Of a DNA stretch of 64,000 nucleotides, positions 22,634 to 31,312 are shown in pieces. Source of the DNA: Cryobacterium soli (GTDB taxonomy: Bacteria; Actinomycetota; Actinomycetes; Actinomycetales; Microbacteriaceae); the NCBI RefSeq assembly GCF_003611035.1, contig NZ_CP030033.1:1240001-1304000 (forward strand), read 5' to 3'. A program made the translations under genes and the position numbers. A model generated the notes under the pieces. It had not been told where the DNA came from and did not search any database. It saw nothing but the letters and a program-made list of their open reading frames with translations. Every line of letters starts with the position of its first letter. Position 1 is the first letter of the stretch.

Positions 22634-25156
22634 CTACTCGTGCATGAGCCCCTCGACGGGTGACCGGCGGGCCGCGCCTGAGGCCGGCACGATCGTGGCG
22701 ATCAGCCCCGCCACCAGCGCGCCGAGCAGCACCAGCCCGAGTTGCGGCCAGGGCAGGTGCACCGCCAACCCGAGCTTCTGCGCCTGCAGCGACACCGCGG
22801 ACAGTCCCGCCCACGCGTAGAGCACACCCAGCGCGATGCCGCACGCTGCGGCCACCACGGTGATCAGGGTCGCCTCGATACCGAGCATCCGCCGCAGCTG
22901 GCCGCGAGTGAGGCCCAGGGCACGCAGCAGGGCCGATTCGCGGCGCCGCTCGAAGACCGACAGGGCCATGGTGTTGGCGACGCCCACGCAGGCGATGACC
23001 ACCGCCATGGTGAGCAGGGCCAGCACGATGAGCAGCATCACATCGAGCAGTTGTTCGTAGTAGGTCCGCTCCGGCGCACCACCGCCCACGGTGAACTGAT
23101 CGCTCACCGAGAGGATGTCGGTGCTCAACTGCTGCACCTGGCTGCTGGTGATCTCGTCGGTGAGGCGCAGCTGCATCTGCCGGATGACCGGCGTCGACAC
23201 CAGCGCGAGCAGGTCGGACTTGGTGAGCGTGGCCTGTTTCCGCGGAGCGGTCGCCTCCAGCGCCACCGTCAGGTCGGCGCTGCCGGCATCCCCGGTCACC
23301 GTCACGTGGTCACCGTCGTGCAGCGCACCGGCATCCTCGGGATTAAGCAGCAGTTGCCCGTTCTGCGGCACGATCACCCTCGAGCGGGCGACATCCTGCA
23401 CCCGAACCGGGTCGAGACCCCGCGCGGCCAGGATCACGGGTGTCGTGGAGTCCGCCGTGATCGTGACGCGGGCCGAATCCACCGACGTCGAGCCGGCCAC
23501 GTCGGTCATGTCGGTGATGCCGGATTGCTGTTCAGCGCTGAAACCCGACGGGTCTGCCGACTGCACGGTGAGGTCCACCGGGCGCTTCAGGTCGATCCGC
23601 TCGCCGATCGATTCCCGCACAGAAGTCACGCCCACGACCATCATGGTCACCAGGGTCACCCCCACGAGCAGCGCGGCGGCCGTCGAGGCCGTGCGGGCCG
23701 GATTGCGGGTGGCGTTGAGCGCGGCGAGCCGGGCGGGCGCCGAGGTCCACCCGATGGTCGCGCCGGCCGCGCGCACGATCCACGGGATGAACAATGCGGA
23801 CGCCAGCAGGATGCCGAGGAAGCTGACGACCCCGGAAACCACGGCCAGGGCCAGCCCCGACCGCGTCGCTCCGAGGTAGAGCCCGGTGCCGCCGCCCGCG
23901 ACGAGCACGATGGCGAGCACAAAACCGATCAGGCCGCGGCGCACGCCGGCGCCGGCGGACACCGACCGCAGCGCCGCGATCGGACGCACCCGGGTTGCCC
24001 GGTGCGCGGGCGCCAGGGCCGACACCACGGTGAGCAGCACGCCGACACCGAACCCGATGGCCAGCAGCGCCGGGTCGATCACCAGCTGCCCCAGGTGCAG
24101 GCCGGATGCGCTGTCCCGGCTGACCTCGGCCAGAACCGTCGCCCCAGCCAGGCCGATGCCCACCCCGAGCACCGACGCTCCCACTCCCAGCAGCAGCGCT
24201 TCGCCCAGCACCAGCCGGCGCACCTGCCCCGCGCTGGCGCCCACACAGCGCAGCAGCGCCAGTTCCCGCGTGCGCTGGCTGACCAGCACCTGGAAGGTGT
24301 TGGCGATCACGATGGCGGCGACGAACAGGGCGATCGTCGCGAACGCCAGCAGGATGCTGGTGAGCACGGTGGCGCTGCCGGACAGCTGGGCGGTCTGGTC
24401 GCCCACTGCCTCGGCCCGGGTCTGCACCACGATGCCGGATGCTCCGGCGAGAGCCGTGCTCACGGCGGCGGCGAGCTCGTCGGCATCGGTGTCGGTGTCG
24501 GCCCCTGGCACGCCTGCCACGAGGATCGAGGTGGACAGCGCGAAAAGGCCGGGATCGGCGAGCGCCTCGGCCGGCATCAGAAGGGTGGGCGTACCGGTGT
24601 CGACGCCCGCCGCCTGCGGCGCGGTGATGCCGACGACAGTCACGGTGCCGGCGCTCACTCCCGAGCCGACCGCGGCCACGGTGACGGTGTCGCCCTCCGT
24701 CAGCCCGATCGATTGCGCGGCGGGCTGGTCGAGGGTCGCTTCGGTGACGCTCTGCGGCCAACGCCCAGAGGCCAGTGTCTGCCAGCGCACCGAATCGTTG
24801 AGCACGACGCTGAGCTGCGCCACGCTCCGGGTCTCACCGAACCTCAGGTCCACATAGGCCAACCGGTCCACATCCGCACCGGCGACGCCCGGCAGTCCCT
24901 GCACGGTGGGTAGCAGGTCGAGGAGCACATCGGTGGAGTGCCGTGGGTCGGAGGTGGCGACCATGGCCGCCTCCGGTGTGACCGAGACCTCGGCCTTGGC
25001 CATGCTCGCGGCGAGGGAGTCGGCCGTGGTTCGCGTGAAGGTGGCCGACAGGGTGAGCGTCGCCACGACGAATCCCACCGACAACGCCACCGCCAGTCCG
25101 GTGGCGAGCAATCGCGCCAGCGTGGCCCGCAGCCCCGAGAGGAGAACCCGAATCAC
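22634..25156 (-). CDS. FtsX/MacB-type ABC transporter permease
   Basis: 840 residues. N-terminal helix (LATGLAVALSVGFVVATLTL), a large extracytoplasmic domain (about 35-245), three helices, a middle segment of further helices, a second extracytoplasmic domain, and a final FtsX block (VCVGVANTMALSVFERRRE-like, LRALGLTRGQLRRMLGIEA). This duplicated topology is that of the large FtsX-type exporters of actinobacteria. The start overlaps the stop of the ATPase gene by 4 bases. The pair probably exports or mechanically couples to an envelope process; no substrate can be deduced. Confidence 0.92.
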   Translation of the reverse strand: MIRVLLSGLRATLARLLATGLAVALSVGFVVATLTLSATFTRTTADSLAASMAKAEVSVTPEAAMVATSDPRHSTDVLLDLLPTVQGLPGVAGADVDRLAYVDLRFGETRSVAQLSVVLNDSVRWQTLASGRWPQSVTEATLDQPAAQSIGLTEGDTVTVAAVGSGVSAGTVTVVGITAPQAAGVDTGTPTLLMPAEALADPGLFALSTSILVAGVPGADTDTDADELAAAVSTALAGASGIVVQTRAEAVGDQTAQLSGSATVLTSILLAFATIALFVAAIVIANTFQVLVSQRTRELALLRCVGASAGQVRRLVLGEALLLGVGASVLGVGIGLAGATVLAEVSRDSASGLHLGQLVIDPALLAIGFGVGVLLTVVSALAPAHRATRVRPIAALRSVSAGAGVRRGLIGFVLAIVLVAGGGTGLYLGATRSGLALAVVSGVVSFLGILLASALFIPWIVRAAGATIGWTSAPARLAALNATRNPARTASTAAALLVGVTLVTMMVVGVTSVRESIGERIDLKRPVDLTVQSADPSGFSAEQQSGITDMTDVAGSTSVDSARVTITADSTTPVILAARGLDPVRVQDVARSRVIVPQNGQLLLNPEDAGALHDGDHVTVTGDAGSADLTVALEATAPRKQATLTKSDLLALVSTPVIRQMQLRLTDEITSSQVQQLSTDILSVSDQFTVGGGAPERTYYEQLLDVMLLIVLALLTMAVVIACVGVANTMALSVFERRRESALLRALGLTRGQLRRMLGIEATLITVVAAACGIALGVLYAWAGLSAVSLQAQKLGLAVHLPWPQLGLVLLGALVAGLIATIVPASGAARRSPVEGLMHE

Positions 25157-25941
25157 GCCAGCGACCGGGCAGGTGCCGGGCGTGCGCCGTGCAGTGCGGC
25201 GAGCACGGTGTCGACCGTGGGGTCCTGCAACTCACCGGAGATGCGGCCGTCGGCCAGGAGCACGACCCGGTCCGACCACGAGGCCGCTACGGCATCATGG
25301 GTGACCATGATGACCGTCTGGCCCCACTGTTTCACACTGGTGCGCAGCAGCGCGAGAACCTCGGCGCCGGCCACCGAGTCGAGATTGCCGGTGGGTTCGT
25401 CGGCGAAGATCACGGCCGGCCGGCCGAGCAGGGCGCGCGCCACTGCCACACGTTGCTGCTGGCCGCCGGAGAGTTCATGGGGCCTATGCTTCAGGCGCCC
25501 GGTCAGTCCGAGAGTCTGCACCACTTCGTCGAACCAGGCCCGGTCCACTCGGCGCCTGGCCAGCGCAAGGGGCAGCGTGATGTTCTGCCGGGCCGTGAGG
25601 GTGGGAACCAGGTTGTAGGCCTGGAAGACGAACCCGATCTTGTCGCGGCGCAGCCGGGTGAGACCCCGGTCACGCAGCCCGGTGATGGGCGTGCCGTCGA
25701 TCCAGACGGTGCCCCCGGTGACGGTGTCGAGTCCGGCCAGGCACTGCATCAGGGTGGACTTGCCCGATCCCGACGGTCCCATCACGGCCGCGAACTGGCC
25801 GCGTGGAAAGGCCACGGACACCCCGTCGAGGGCGGCGACGGCCGACTCGCCGCGGCCGTAGCTCTTGCGCAACGCGGTCGCCACGACGGCATGCTCCGCC
25901 GTGCCTGGCGATCCCGCTGGCGCACTGTGAGAGTCGGTCAT
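25153..25941 (-). CDS. ABC transporter ATP-binding protein (LolD/MacB type)
   Basis: 262 residues. Walker A GPSGSGKST at about residue 55, signature LSGGQQQRVAVA, Walker B VIFADEPTGNLD and the H-loop VTHDA. The PTGNLD form is typical of the LolD/MacB/FtsE class that works with FtsX-type permeases, consistent with the overlapping downstream gene. First gene of a two-gene unit. Confidence 0.95.
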   Translation of the reverse strand: MTDSHSAPAGSPGTAEHAVVATALRKSYGRGESAVAALDGVSVAFPRGQFAAVMGPSGSGKSTLMQCLAGLDTVTGGTVWIDGTPITGLRDRGLTRLRRDKIGFVFQAYNLVPTLTARQNITLPLALARRRVDRAWFDEVVQTLGLTGRLKHRPHELSGGQQQRVAVARALLGRPAVIFADEPTGNLDSVAGAEVLALLRTSVKQWGQTVIMVTHDAVAASWSDRVVLLADGRISGELQDPTVDTVLAALHGARPAPARSLA

Positions 25942-26306
25942 GGCTGGTGCCCCCTGCGCGTTGAATCGATGCTCGGGCGAGTGCGTCCGGAGACGTCCGG
26001 ATGCGCGGCCGCGCGTTCACCGACACGCCATCAGGCCGGGAACGGTTTGTCAGCCGGTACTGCGCCCACAGGGCCGGATCGGTGGCATCACGCCGCCCCC
26101 CATCCAAACTGACCCCCGTTTGGGTTACACCCTACGCCTTGATTCCGGCCCGGAAGTAACACTGCCCCGCCACGCGGGTACCGTGGGCGTCCCGCCATGG
26201 CCGCGCATCCCAGTGCTTCACCCGTTCGGGAGGCCTCCGGCGCCCCATCGGGAAATCCTTGACCCTGGCGCTAGAGCGGCGAGTCTTTCCGGGGCAGCAT
26301 GGAGGC
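25942..26306. other. Divergent intergenic region with a small inverted repeat
   Basis: 365 bases between divergent genes. A 6-bp inverted repeat, CCAAAC (26104-26109) and GTTTGG (26118-26123), could be an operator for the exporter genes, though it is short. No RNA gene or convincing promoter hexamers were identified. Confidence 0.35.
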
Positions 26307-26615
26307 ATGCATCCCCCCTCCCCCGCCCCCACGCCCGAGTCAGCCGGGCCGACGCCCGGCGTGCCCGTTCCGCGACACGACCGGTTCGCGAACGGCACGC
26401 TCAAGGCCAGCGGGTTCGAACTGGACGGCAGGCTGCACGGCCACTGGGAATGGTTCAGGCTCGACGGCACCCTCATGCGCTCGGGCGAGTTCCACCTCGG
26501 CGACCAGGTCGGCGTCTGGCGCACCTGGGACCGCACCGGACACATCGTGAAGGAGACTTCCTTCGATGCGGCGCCGACGGTTACGACCGCACGTCCACAC
26601 GACAGCCGGACATAG
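26307..26615 (+). CDS. MORN-repeat (YwqK-like) small protein
   Basis: 102 residues from the ATG at 26307. After a proline-rich N-terminus of about 25 residues come two to three MORN-like units: FANGTLKASGFELDGRLHG, HWEWFRLDGTLMRSGEFHLG and DQVGVWRTWDRTGHIVKET. Such short MORN proteins are often labelled YwqK-type antitoxin-like; no toxin gene is beside it, so I do not make that call. The GGAGG right before this ATG is too close for an ideal ribosome site; an earlier TTG at 26259 is an alternative. Confidence 0.6.
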   Translation: MHPPSPAPTPESAGPTPGVPVPRHDRFANGTLKASGFELDGRLHGHWEWFRLDGTLMRSGEFHLGDQVGVWRTWDRTGHIVKETSFDAAPTVTTARPHDSRT

Positions 26616-26663
26616 GGCTCAGATCAGTTCCACCCCGCCCCAGTCAGAGAGCAGCGGCCCCGG

Positions 26664-27782
26664 TCACAAACCGTTGAGCGCCGCCACGAGCGTGGGGATG
26701 ACCGGCACGGTCGCCATGACGTCCTGCCGACTGGTCACCTGCAGCCAGTTGACCCCGTCGAACACGTTGAGGCTTTCCTGATCCGGCACGGCCGGATCCC
26801 ACGGGACCAGGACCGCGAGCTCCACCCCTGGCAGGTCGATTTCGGTCGCACCCGGCCAGGCCAACGCCTGCGCCTTCACCCAGGCACCCCCGGGCAGTGC
26901 GACCACGGAGAAGCCGCCCAAGTCGCCCTCGGGGACGTCCGTCTGCTGGTACCAGTCACAGCCGAAGACGCCCAACGTGTCAACCGCTGCGTATATCCCC
27001 CCATCGATGTCCCCGGGTACGACGTCAGATGTGCTGCCCCGGAATCCGGGGCTCTGCAGGAGTGCGCCGACATCGACCGTCCCGTCGAGTTCAGAGCAAT
27101 CCGAGAGCGACCAAGCCGTTGCCTGGGCGGCCTCGCGAGCCGGTTCGGCAAGCTCAAGCGCACGGAAGTCATCGCCCAGCGAGGTCACCGCTGCCCGGGC
27201 GTCAGCCTCGTTTTCACCCGCAGCCGTGTAGACGTGACCGCTCATCCAGAGCGGCCCGGACACGACGCTGAACGAGCATTCCATGGCCGGCAGTGAGCCG
27301 TAGCACCAGACGCCGTCGTCGACCGGGCCCGTTCCCCGGACGTCGTACGCGGTAGCGGCCTCGACGACAGTGCTCAGGGCTGCCATGTTCTGCCCGTCCC
27401 CCTCCGACCACAAGCAGGAAAGTCCGCCCATGGCGGCCACAGCAGCATGGAGGGGGCTCATGCTGCGACCGGTCACCGGAGCGACCGGTGCGCCGAGTAG
27501 TGCGCTCACGTCCGCGGTGGACAAGAGGGCCGAGCAGTCGCCGCCCAGAATTTGCTCGGGTGCGTGCAGCGGCTCGGCTACCGCGTCGGATGCTGGGACG
27601 CCGGTGGCGGAAGGCTGGTCGCTGGGGGAGGGCACCGGGACGCTGGTGGCGGATTCCTGGGCTCCCGGGGTTGCTGATGCCGCCGGTGTCTGTGCGATCG
27701 ACCCTGCGCATCCGGAGGTTGCCAGCGCGCAGAGTGCCACAATCGCCAGCACGGTAAGTCGGGATCCTGAACGCGCTCTCAT
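26664..27782 (-). CDS. Secreted lipoprotein of unknown function
   Basis: 372 residues. The signal peptide MRARSGSRLTVLAIVALCAL ends at TSGCAG, a weak lipobox, followed by a Ser/Thr/Pro/Ala-rich linker to about residue 75. The rest is compact with paired cysteines (GGDCSALLSTADVSALLG; GLSCLW; WCYGS; MECSF; FGCDWY), suggesting two similar halves, each with a CSALL/CSELDG-like segment (LGGDCSALLS and SLSDCSELDGTVDVGALL). I do not recognise the family beyond actinobacterial lipoproteins. Convergent with the MORN gene. Confidence 0.75.
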   Translation of the reverse strand: MRARSGSRLTVLAIVALCALATSGCAGSIAQTPAASATPGAQESATSVPVPSPSDQPSATGVPASDAVAEPLHAPEQILGGDCSALLSTADVSALLGAPVAPVTGRSMSPLHAAVAAMGGLSCLWSEGDGQNMAALSTVVEAATAYDVRGTGPVDDGVWCYGSLPAMECSFSVVSGPLWMSGHVYTAAGENEADARAAVTSLGDDFRALELAEPAREAAQATAWSLSDCSELDGTVDVGALLQSPGFRGSTSDVVPGDIDGGIYAAVDTLGVFGCDWYQQTDVPEGDLGGFSVVALPGGAWVKAQALAWPGATEIDLPGVELAVLVPWDPAVPDQESLNVFDGVNWLQVTSRQDVMATVPVIPTLVAALNGL

Positions 27783-27889
27783 AGGTCGAACGCTAACAGC
27801 AAGGAGACGACCGCATTACCCCCAACACAAGGCCTAAAAGCGCGTCTATCAGGAGCTTTTCTGGCACGCCTTCGGGCAGACCGGGCAGG

Positions 27890-28315
27890 TTATCGCCAGG
27901 CGCCCAGGATCAGGCCCATGATGGTGAGGTTGAGGACGTCGCTGCCCACTTCGATCAACCAGACCCGGAAGCCGTGTCCGGCGAAGAGTCGGTGGGAAAG
28001 CGAGGACGCCGCCGCGAGACCGATCCCGAGCAGTAGGCCGGTGAGCCCTCCCTGCAGCGAGCCGAAGCTCGCATCCGTGGCGGCCACGAAGTGGATGACG
28101 GAGGCGACGGCGGTCGCCTCCACAAGCGCGGCGATGAAGGTCGACCCGAACAGCACCACCATGTTGCCGGTGCCCGGTTCCTCTCCTGGCCCCTTGCCCA
28201 TGAGCTTCCACCAGAGCGGAAAGAAGGTCTTGGGGCCGAACCAGACGGCCCCGGCGACGAAGGCCGCCAGCGTCGCGACCAGGACGGCCAGCCAGTTGAG
28301 CTCGGCAAGAAACAT
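27890..28315 (-). CDS. DUF1761 family membrane protein
   Basis: 141 residues from the ATG at 28315 (MFLAELNWLAVLVATLAAFV) with AGGGG upstream. Four hydrophobic segments, with the WFGPKTFFPLWWKLMGK stretch near residue 25 that marks the DUF1761 family. Function unknown. A longer frame to 28408 has no ribosome site. Stands alone, 131 bases from the next minus-strand gene. Confidence 0.8.
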   Translation of the reverse strand: MFLAELNWLAVLVATLAAFVAGAVWFGPKTFFPLWWKLMGKGPGEEPGTGNMVVLFGSTFIAALVEATAVASVIHFVAATDASFGSLQGGLTGLLLGIGLAAASSLSHRLFAGHGFRVWLIEVGSDVLNLTIMGLILGAWR

Positions 28316-28446
28316 GGTCTCGTCCCCTTTGGACTGATCGGGGCACCGAATTGCACCGGGACTCGACTCTAGCGACGCGACGGGCACACGAGCCAGAGCC
28401 TGAGCCAAACCGGCCCGGTCGTGACGTCCCGGTCACAAGAACCCGG

Positions 28447-28755
28447 TCAGAAGATGAGGCTCAACACGATCTGCAGCACCACCACGACCAGGGTGGCTCC
28501 GGCCAGGGCCAGGGCGGCCAAGGTGAGGCGTCGTCCTCTGGCCCCTGCGGGGATGACGCGATAGGCCTGCAGGCTGAAAAGCAGCCCGACGGCACCGACC
28601 AACAGGGCGGGAAGCGGGAAGACGAGCGAGACGACCAGACCGAGCAGCGCCACCCAGAAGCCGGGAACCCGGCCGGGCGCCTTCGTCCAGTCCGCCTGCG
28701 GCGCACCGAGTGCGAGGAGGCGATTGCCCTCCATCTTGGCTCGAGGGTCGGTCAC
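28447..28755 (-). CDS. Small two- to three-helix membrane protein (DUF4190-like)
   Basis: 102 residues from the GTG at 28755, chosen because AAGGAG lies about eight bases upstream. Hydrophobic segments at about 36-52, 54-68 and 82-101. The arrangement resembles DUF4190-type proteins but I am not sure of the family. The ORF runs upstream to 28908 into the DUF2461 gene's 3' end, which argues against the longer form. Confidence 0.6.
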   Translation of the reverse strand: MTDPRAKMEGNRLLALGAPQADWTKAPGRVPGFWVALLGLVVSLVFPLPALLVGAVGLLFSLQAYRVIPAGARGRRLTLAALALAGATLVVVVLQIVLSLIF

Positions 28756-28888
28756 TGTGTTGCTCCTTCGAGGGCCCGTTGGACCGGTTCGGCCGCGACC
28801 ACTCTTCTGTCCCATTCTCGTGCATTCCCGGTCCGCGCCGTCGCACCCCAGGGCACGGTCGGGTAACGGCGGGAGTCGCTGCGGCGGA

Positions 28889-29629
28889 CTATCGGCCGAC
28901 CGTGACATTCCGGCGACCGGCGGATGCCTCCCGCTCGAGCGGGGTGACCGTGGACAGCGGCAGGTTCAGAAAATCGACCAGCGGCGCCAATGCCCGGAAC
29001 CGCTCGGCGACGGCGTCGACGAAATCGTCGCCGAGGGCGGCGTCCCCGGGGAGCCGGGAGATCAGCGCCCAGCTGCGCACCCGCAGCAGGTCGGCTGCGG
29101 GGTGCTCGGCCGGGAAACCCTGGGGTGCCCGGAGCAGCGGGCGCCCGTCCAGCGGCTCGGCCAACCTGGTCACCGGCTCGGCTGCGAGCAGTTGCCGCAT
29201 CTCGTCGTGATGATCCAGGAGATACTCGCGGATGGCGCGGAGCTGGGGAGAACCGGGCGACCAAGCGCCGGCGGCCACCATCACCCCGTGCACGCCCACC
29301 TGCAGGAAGAACCCGGCTCCCCCGGTCTTCTCCAGTCCCTGACGCGGCCAGTTCGCCGCCAGGTGGGTCTTGTACGGCGTCTTGTCGTTGGAGAAACGCA
29401 CGTCACGGTAGATCCGCAACATCGCCTTGGGCGCGGGCCTGAGGTGCTCGGGCGCGAACGTTTCCAGCCGGGCGTTGACGGCGTCGATGACCTCGAGCAT
29501 CCGCGCCTTGAGTTCGACCTCGTAGGTGGGTTTGTGCTCCTCGAACCACTCGCGGTTGTTGCGGTGCTCGAGTTCCTCGAGGAAATCGAAGGTCTGCTCG
29601 CTGAAATGGGGGCCCACCCGCACGCTCAC
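28889..29629 (-). CDS. DUF2461 (TIGR02453-type) domain protein
   Basis: 246 residues. The N-terminal FSEQTFDFLEELEHRNNREW and the conserved YRDVRFSNDKTPYKTHLAA (about residue 75-95) are the hallmarks of DUF2461. The rest has GAGFFLQVGVHGVMVAAGAW, also typical. Function not established. The start is a GTG at 29629; just upstream lies a short duplication of ctctgtcacg (29630-29649 area), and no good ribosome site is visible, so the exact start is uncertain. Confidence 0.88.
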   Translation of the reverse strand: MSVRVGPHFSEQTFDFLEELEHRNNREWFEEHKPTYEVELKARMLEVIDAVNARLETFAPEHLRPAPKAMLRIYRDVRFSNDKTPYKTHLAANWPRQGLEKTGGAGFFLQVGVHGVMVAAGAWSPGSPQLRAIREYLLDHHDEMRQLLAAEPVTRLAEPLDGRPLLRAPQGFPAEHPAADLLRVRSWALISRLPGDAALGDDFVDAVAERFRALAPLVDFLNLPLSTVTPLEREASAGRRNVTVGR

Positions 29630-29715
29630 TCTCTGTCACGCTCTGTCACGCGCACTCGTGTCGAACGCGTACGTCCATTCTCCCGCGGCTCGCCCCGGCT
29701 CTCACCCAGCAGCGA

Positions 29716-30084
29716 TCAGCCTGACTTCTTCGTCACGGTGACCGAGATCGAGATCGGCCCGATCCCGATGGTGACGGTGACGGTTCGCACCTTGGGAGCC
29801 TGGGCCCTGGCGCTCACGGTGCTCTGCTGGCCGGCGCTCTGCGTGTGCGTGACGTCGATGGCGTCCACGGTCTTGAGGGTCACCTGGGTGTCGACGCCCA
29901 CGTCGGTGAAGACCTTCTGCACGGCAAGGCTGTCGCCACTGTGCACGGCGTCGAGGAGACGTTTGGTGAGGGCGTCGCCCTTGGAGAGTGCGTCGGCCAC
30001 CTGGCCGACCTGCATGGCATATTTCTGGATGCCCGCGACCTCGTGCAGCGAATCAGCCGGGGTCTCGGGGTTGCCCGTGCTCAT
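29716..30084 (-). CDS. Hypothetical small protein with beta-rich C-terminus
   Basis: 122 residues from the ATG at 30084, with GGAGGAG eight bases upstream; the frame's extension to 30126 is not needed. Residues 1-60 look helical (MQVGQVADALSKGDALTKRL); the last 40 are alternating hydrophobic and charged (VRTVTVTIGIGPISISVTVT), a beta-strand pattern. No signal peptide. I do not recognise a family. Confidence 0.65.
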   Translation of the reverse strand: MSTGNPETPADSLHEVAGIQKYAMQVGQVADALSKGDALTKRLLDAVHSGDSLAVQKVFTDVGVDTQVTLKTVDAIDVTHTQSAGQQSTVSARAQAPKVRTVTVTIGIGPISISVTVTKKSG

Positions 30085-30171
30085 GATGGACTCCTCCGCG
30101 CGTCGGGGTGGTACGAACGCGGCCATGCTAAACCCGGGCTGCGGTACCGGCTACGGGCGCCCCCGGCCGCG

Positions 30172-30765
30172 CTACTTCTTCGCGGCTTCCTTGGCCGCAG
30201 CCTTCGCGGCACGCTTGCTCTCGCGCACCTTGGCCAACGATTCGGGGTCGACGATGTCGGCCACCGAGCATAGCGAACCCTCCTCGCCGTAGGGGGCGGA
30301 TGCCTCCCGCCACCCCGCAGCCTCGACCCCGAGCCGTTTGCCGAGCAGCGCCAGGAAGATCTTGGCCTTCTGTTCGCCGAAGCCCGGCAGCCCCTTCAAC
30401 CGGCGCAGCACCTCGGCACCGTCCGGCGCCGTGCCGTCGCCATCCGCGGCGGACCAGATGGAGGCAGCGTCACCATGCCAGTCCTCGGCGACCACCGCGG
30501 CCAGGGTCTGCACCCGGCCGGCCATTGAACCGGGGAACCGGTGCACCGCTGGAGTCTGCTTGAAGACCTCGACGAACTCGGCGGGGTCGAACCGGGCCAC
30601 GGCCGCCGGATCGAGGGTGCCCAGCCGGTCGCGGATCTTCGCCGGACCGGCGAAGGCGGTCTCCATGGGGATCTGCTGGTCGAGCAGCATGCCGACGAGG
30701 AGCGCGAACGGGTCGTCGCTGAGAAGGGAGTCTGCGGCGGTATCGCCGGTGAGATGCAGCGTCAT
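30172..30765 (-). CDS. HhH-GPD-type base excision repair-like protein (TIGR03252 type)
   Basis: 197 residues from the ATG at 30765 (MTLHLTGDTAADSLLSDDPF). PFALLVGMLLDQQIPMETAF is the start of the HhH-GPD fold, and LKGLPGFGEQKAKIFLALLG (about residues 125-145) is the helix-hairpin-helix. The C-terminal tail is rich in Ala and Lys (RAAKAAAKEAAKK), perhaps for nonspecific DNA binding. The usual catalytic Asp of the GPD loop is not obvious, so glycosylase activity is uncertain. Confidence 0.8.
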   Translation of the reverse strand: MTLHLTGDTAADSLLSDDPFALLVGMLLDQQIPMETAFAGPAKIRDRLGTLDPAAVARFDPAEFVEVFKQTPAVHRFPGSMAGRVQTLAAVVAEDWHGDAASIWSAADGDGTAPDGAEVLRRLKGLPGFGEQKAKIFLALLGKRLGVEAAGWREASAPYGEEGSLCSVADIVDPESLAKVRESKRAAKAAAKEAAKK

Positions 30766-30941
30766 CGGCCCATTCTCGCACCGCCGGCCCTCCCCCGCTG
30801 GCTCGCCCCGCAGGCTCGCCGACGCGCTACTGTGCCCGCAACGGACAAGTGCACCCGGCACGCCGGGCGCAGAAGTCCGGAACGGGAACAGTTGAGCCGG
30901 GTGACCCGGCGAGCGGGTGACCGGCGAGGAGGAGGACCGTC

Positions 30942-31262
30942 ATGTTCGATGTGCCTGCGGGCAGCGTGATGCGTAGTTGGACCGGCTGGATCCGGCCGGA
31001 GGACCGGGCCGCCTACACCGCGTACCTTGAGCGCACCGGGCTGGCCGACTACCGCTCCACTCCCGGCAACCTCGGTGCCGCGACCGTGTTCCGCGACCTG
31101 CCGGACGGCCGCTGCGAGGTGCGCACCATCTCGTTCTGGCGCACCCACGCCGACATCGTGGCTTTCGCCGGCGAGGACATCGAGATGGCGGTGTTCTACC
31201 CGGCCGACGATGGGTTCCTCATCGACAGGGAGCTCACCGTGGCACACTTCGACGTGGCGTGA
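30942..31262 (+). CDS. Small ABM-like (dimeric alpha/beta barrel) protein
   Basis: 106 residues with a perfect ribosome site (GGAGGAGGACCGTC before the ATG). Features such as WTGWIRPEDRAAYTAYLERT, TISFWRTHADIVAFAG and AVFYPADDGFLID fit the dimeric alpha-beta barrel (antibiotic monooxygenase-like) fold. Enzymatic role unknown. The PHP gene starts 50 bases downstream on the same strand. Confidence 0.65.
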   Translation: MFDVPAGSVMRSWTGWIRPEDRAAYTAYLERTGLADYRSTPGNLGAATVFRDLPDGRCEVRTISFWRTHADIVAFAGEDIEMAVFYPADDGFLIDRELTVAHFDVA

Positions 31263-31312
31263 CGGAGCATCCGCCCCTCCCTTTTTCACCCGTCCGGGCC
31301 GATCATGGCGGT

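Noticed and set aside
26259..26615. YwqK-type antitoxin of a toxin-antitoxin pair
   Set aside because: The MORN-like repeats fit the name often used for such proteins, but no toxin gene lies beside it.
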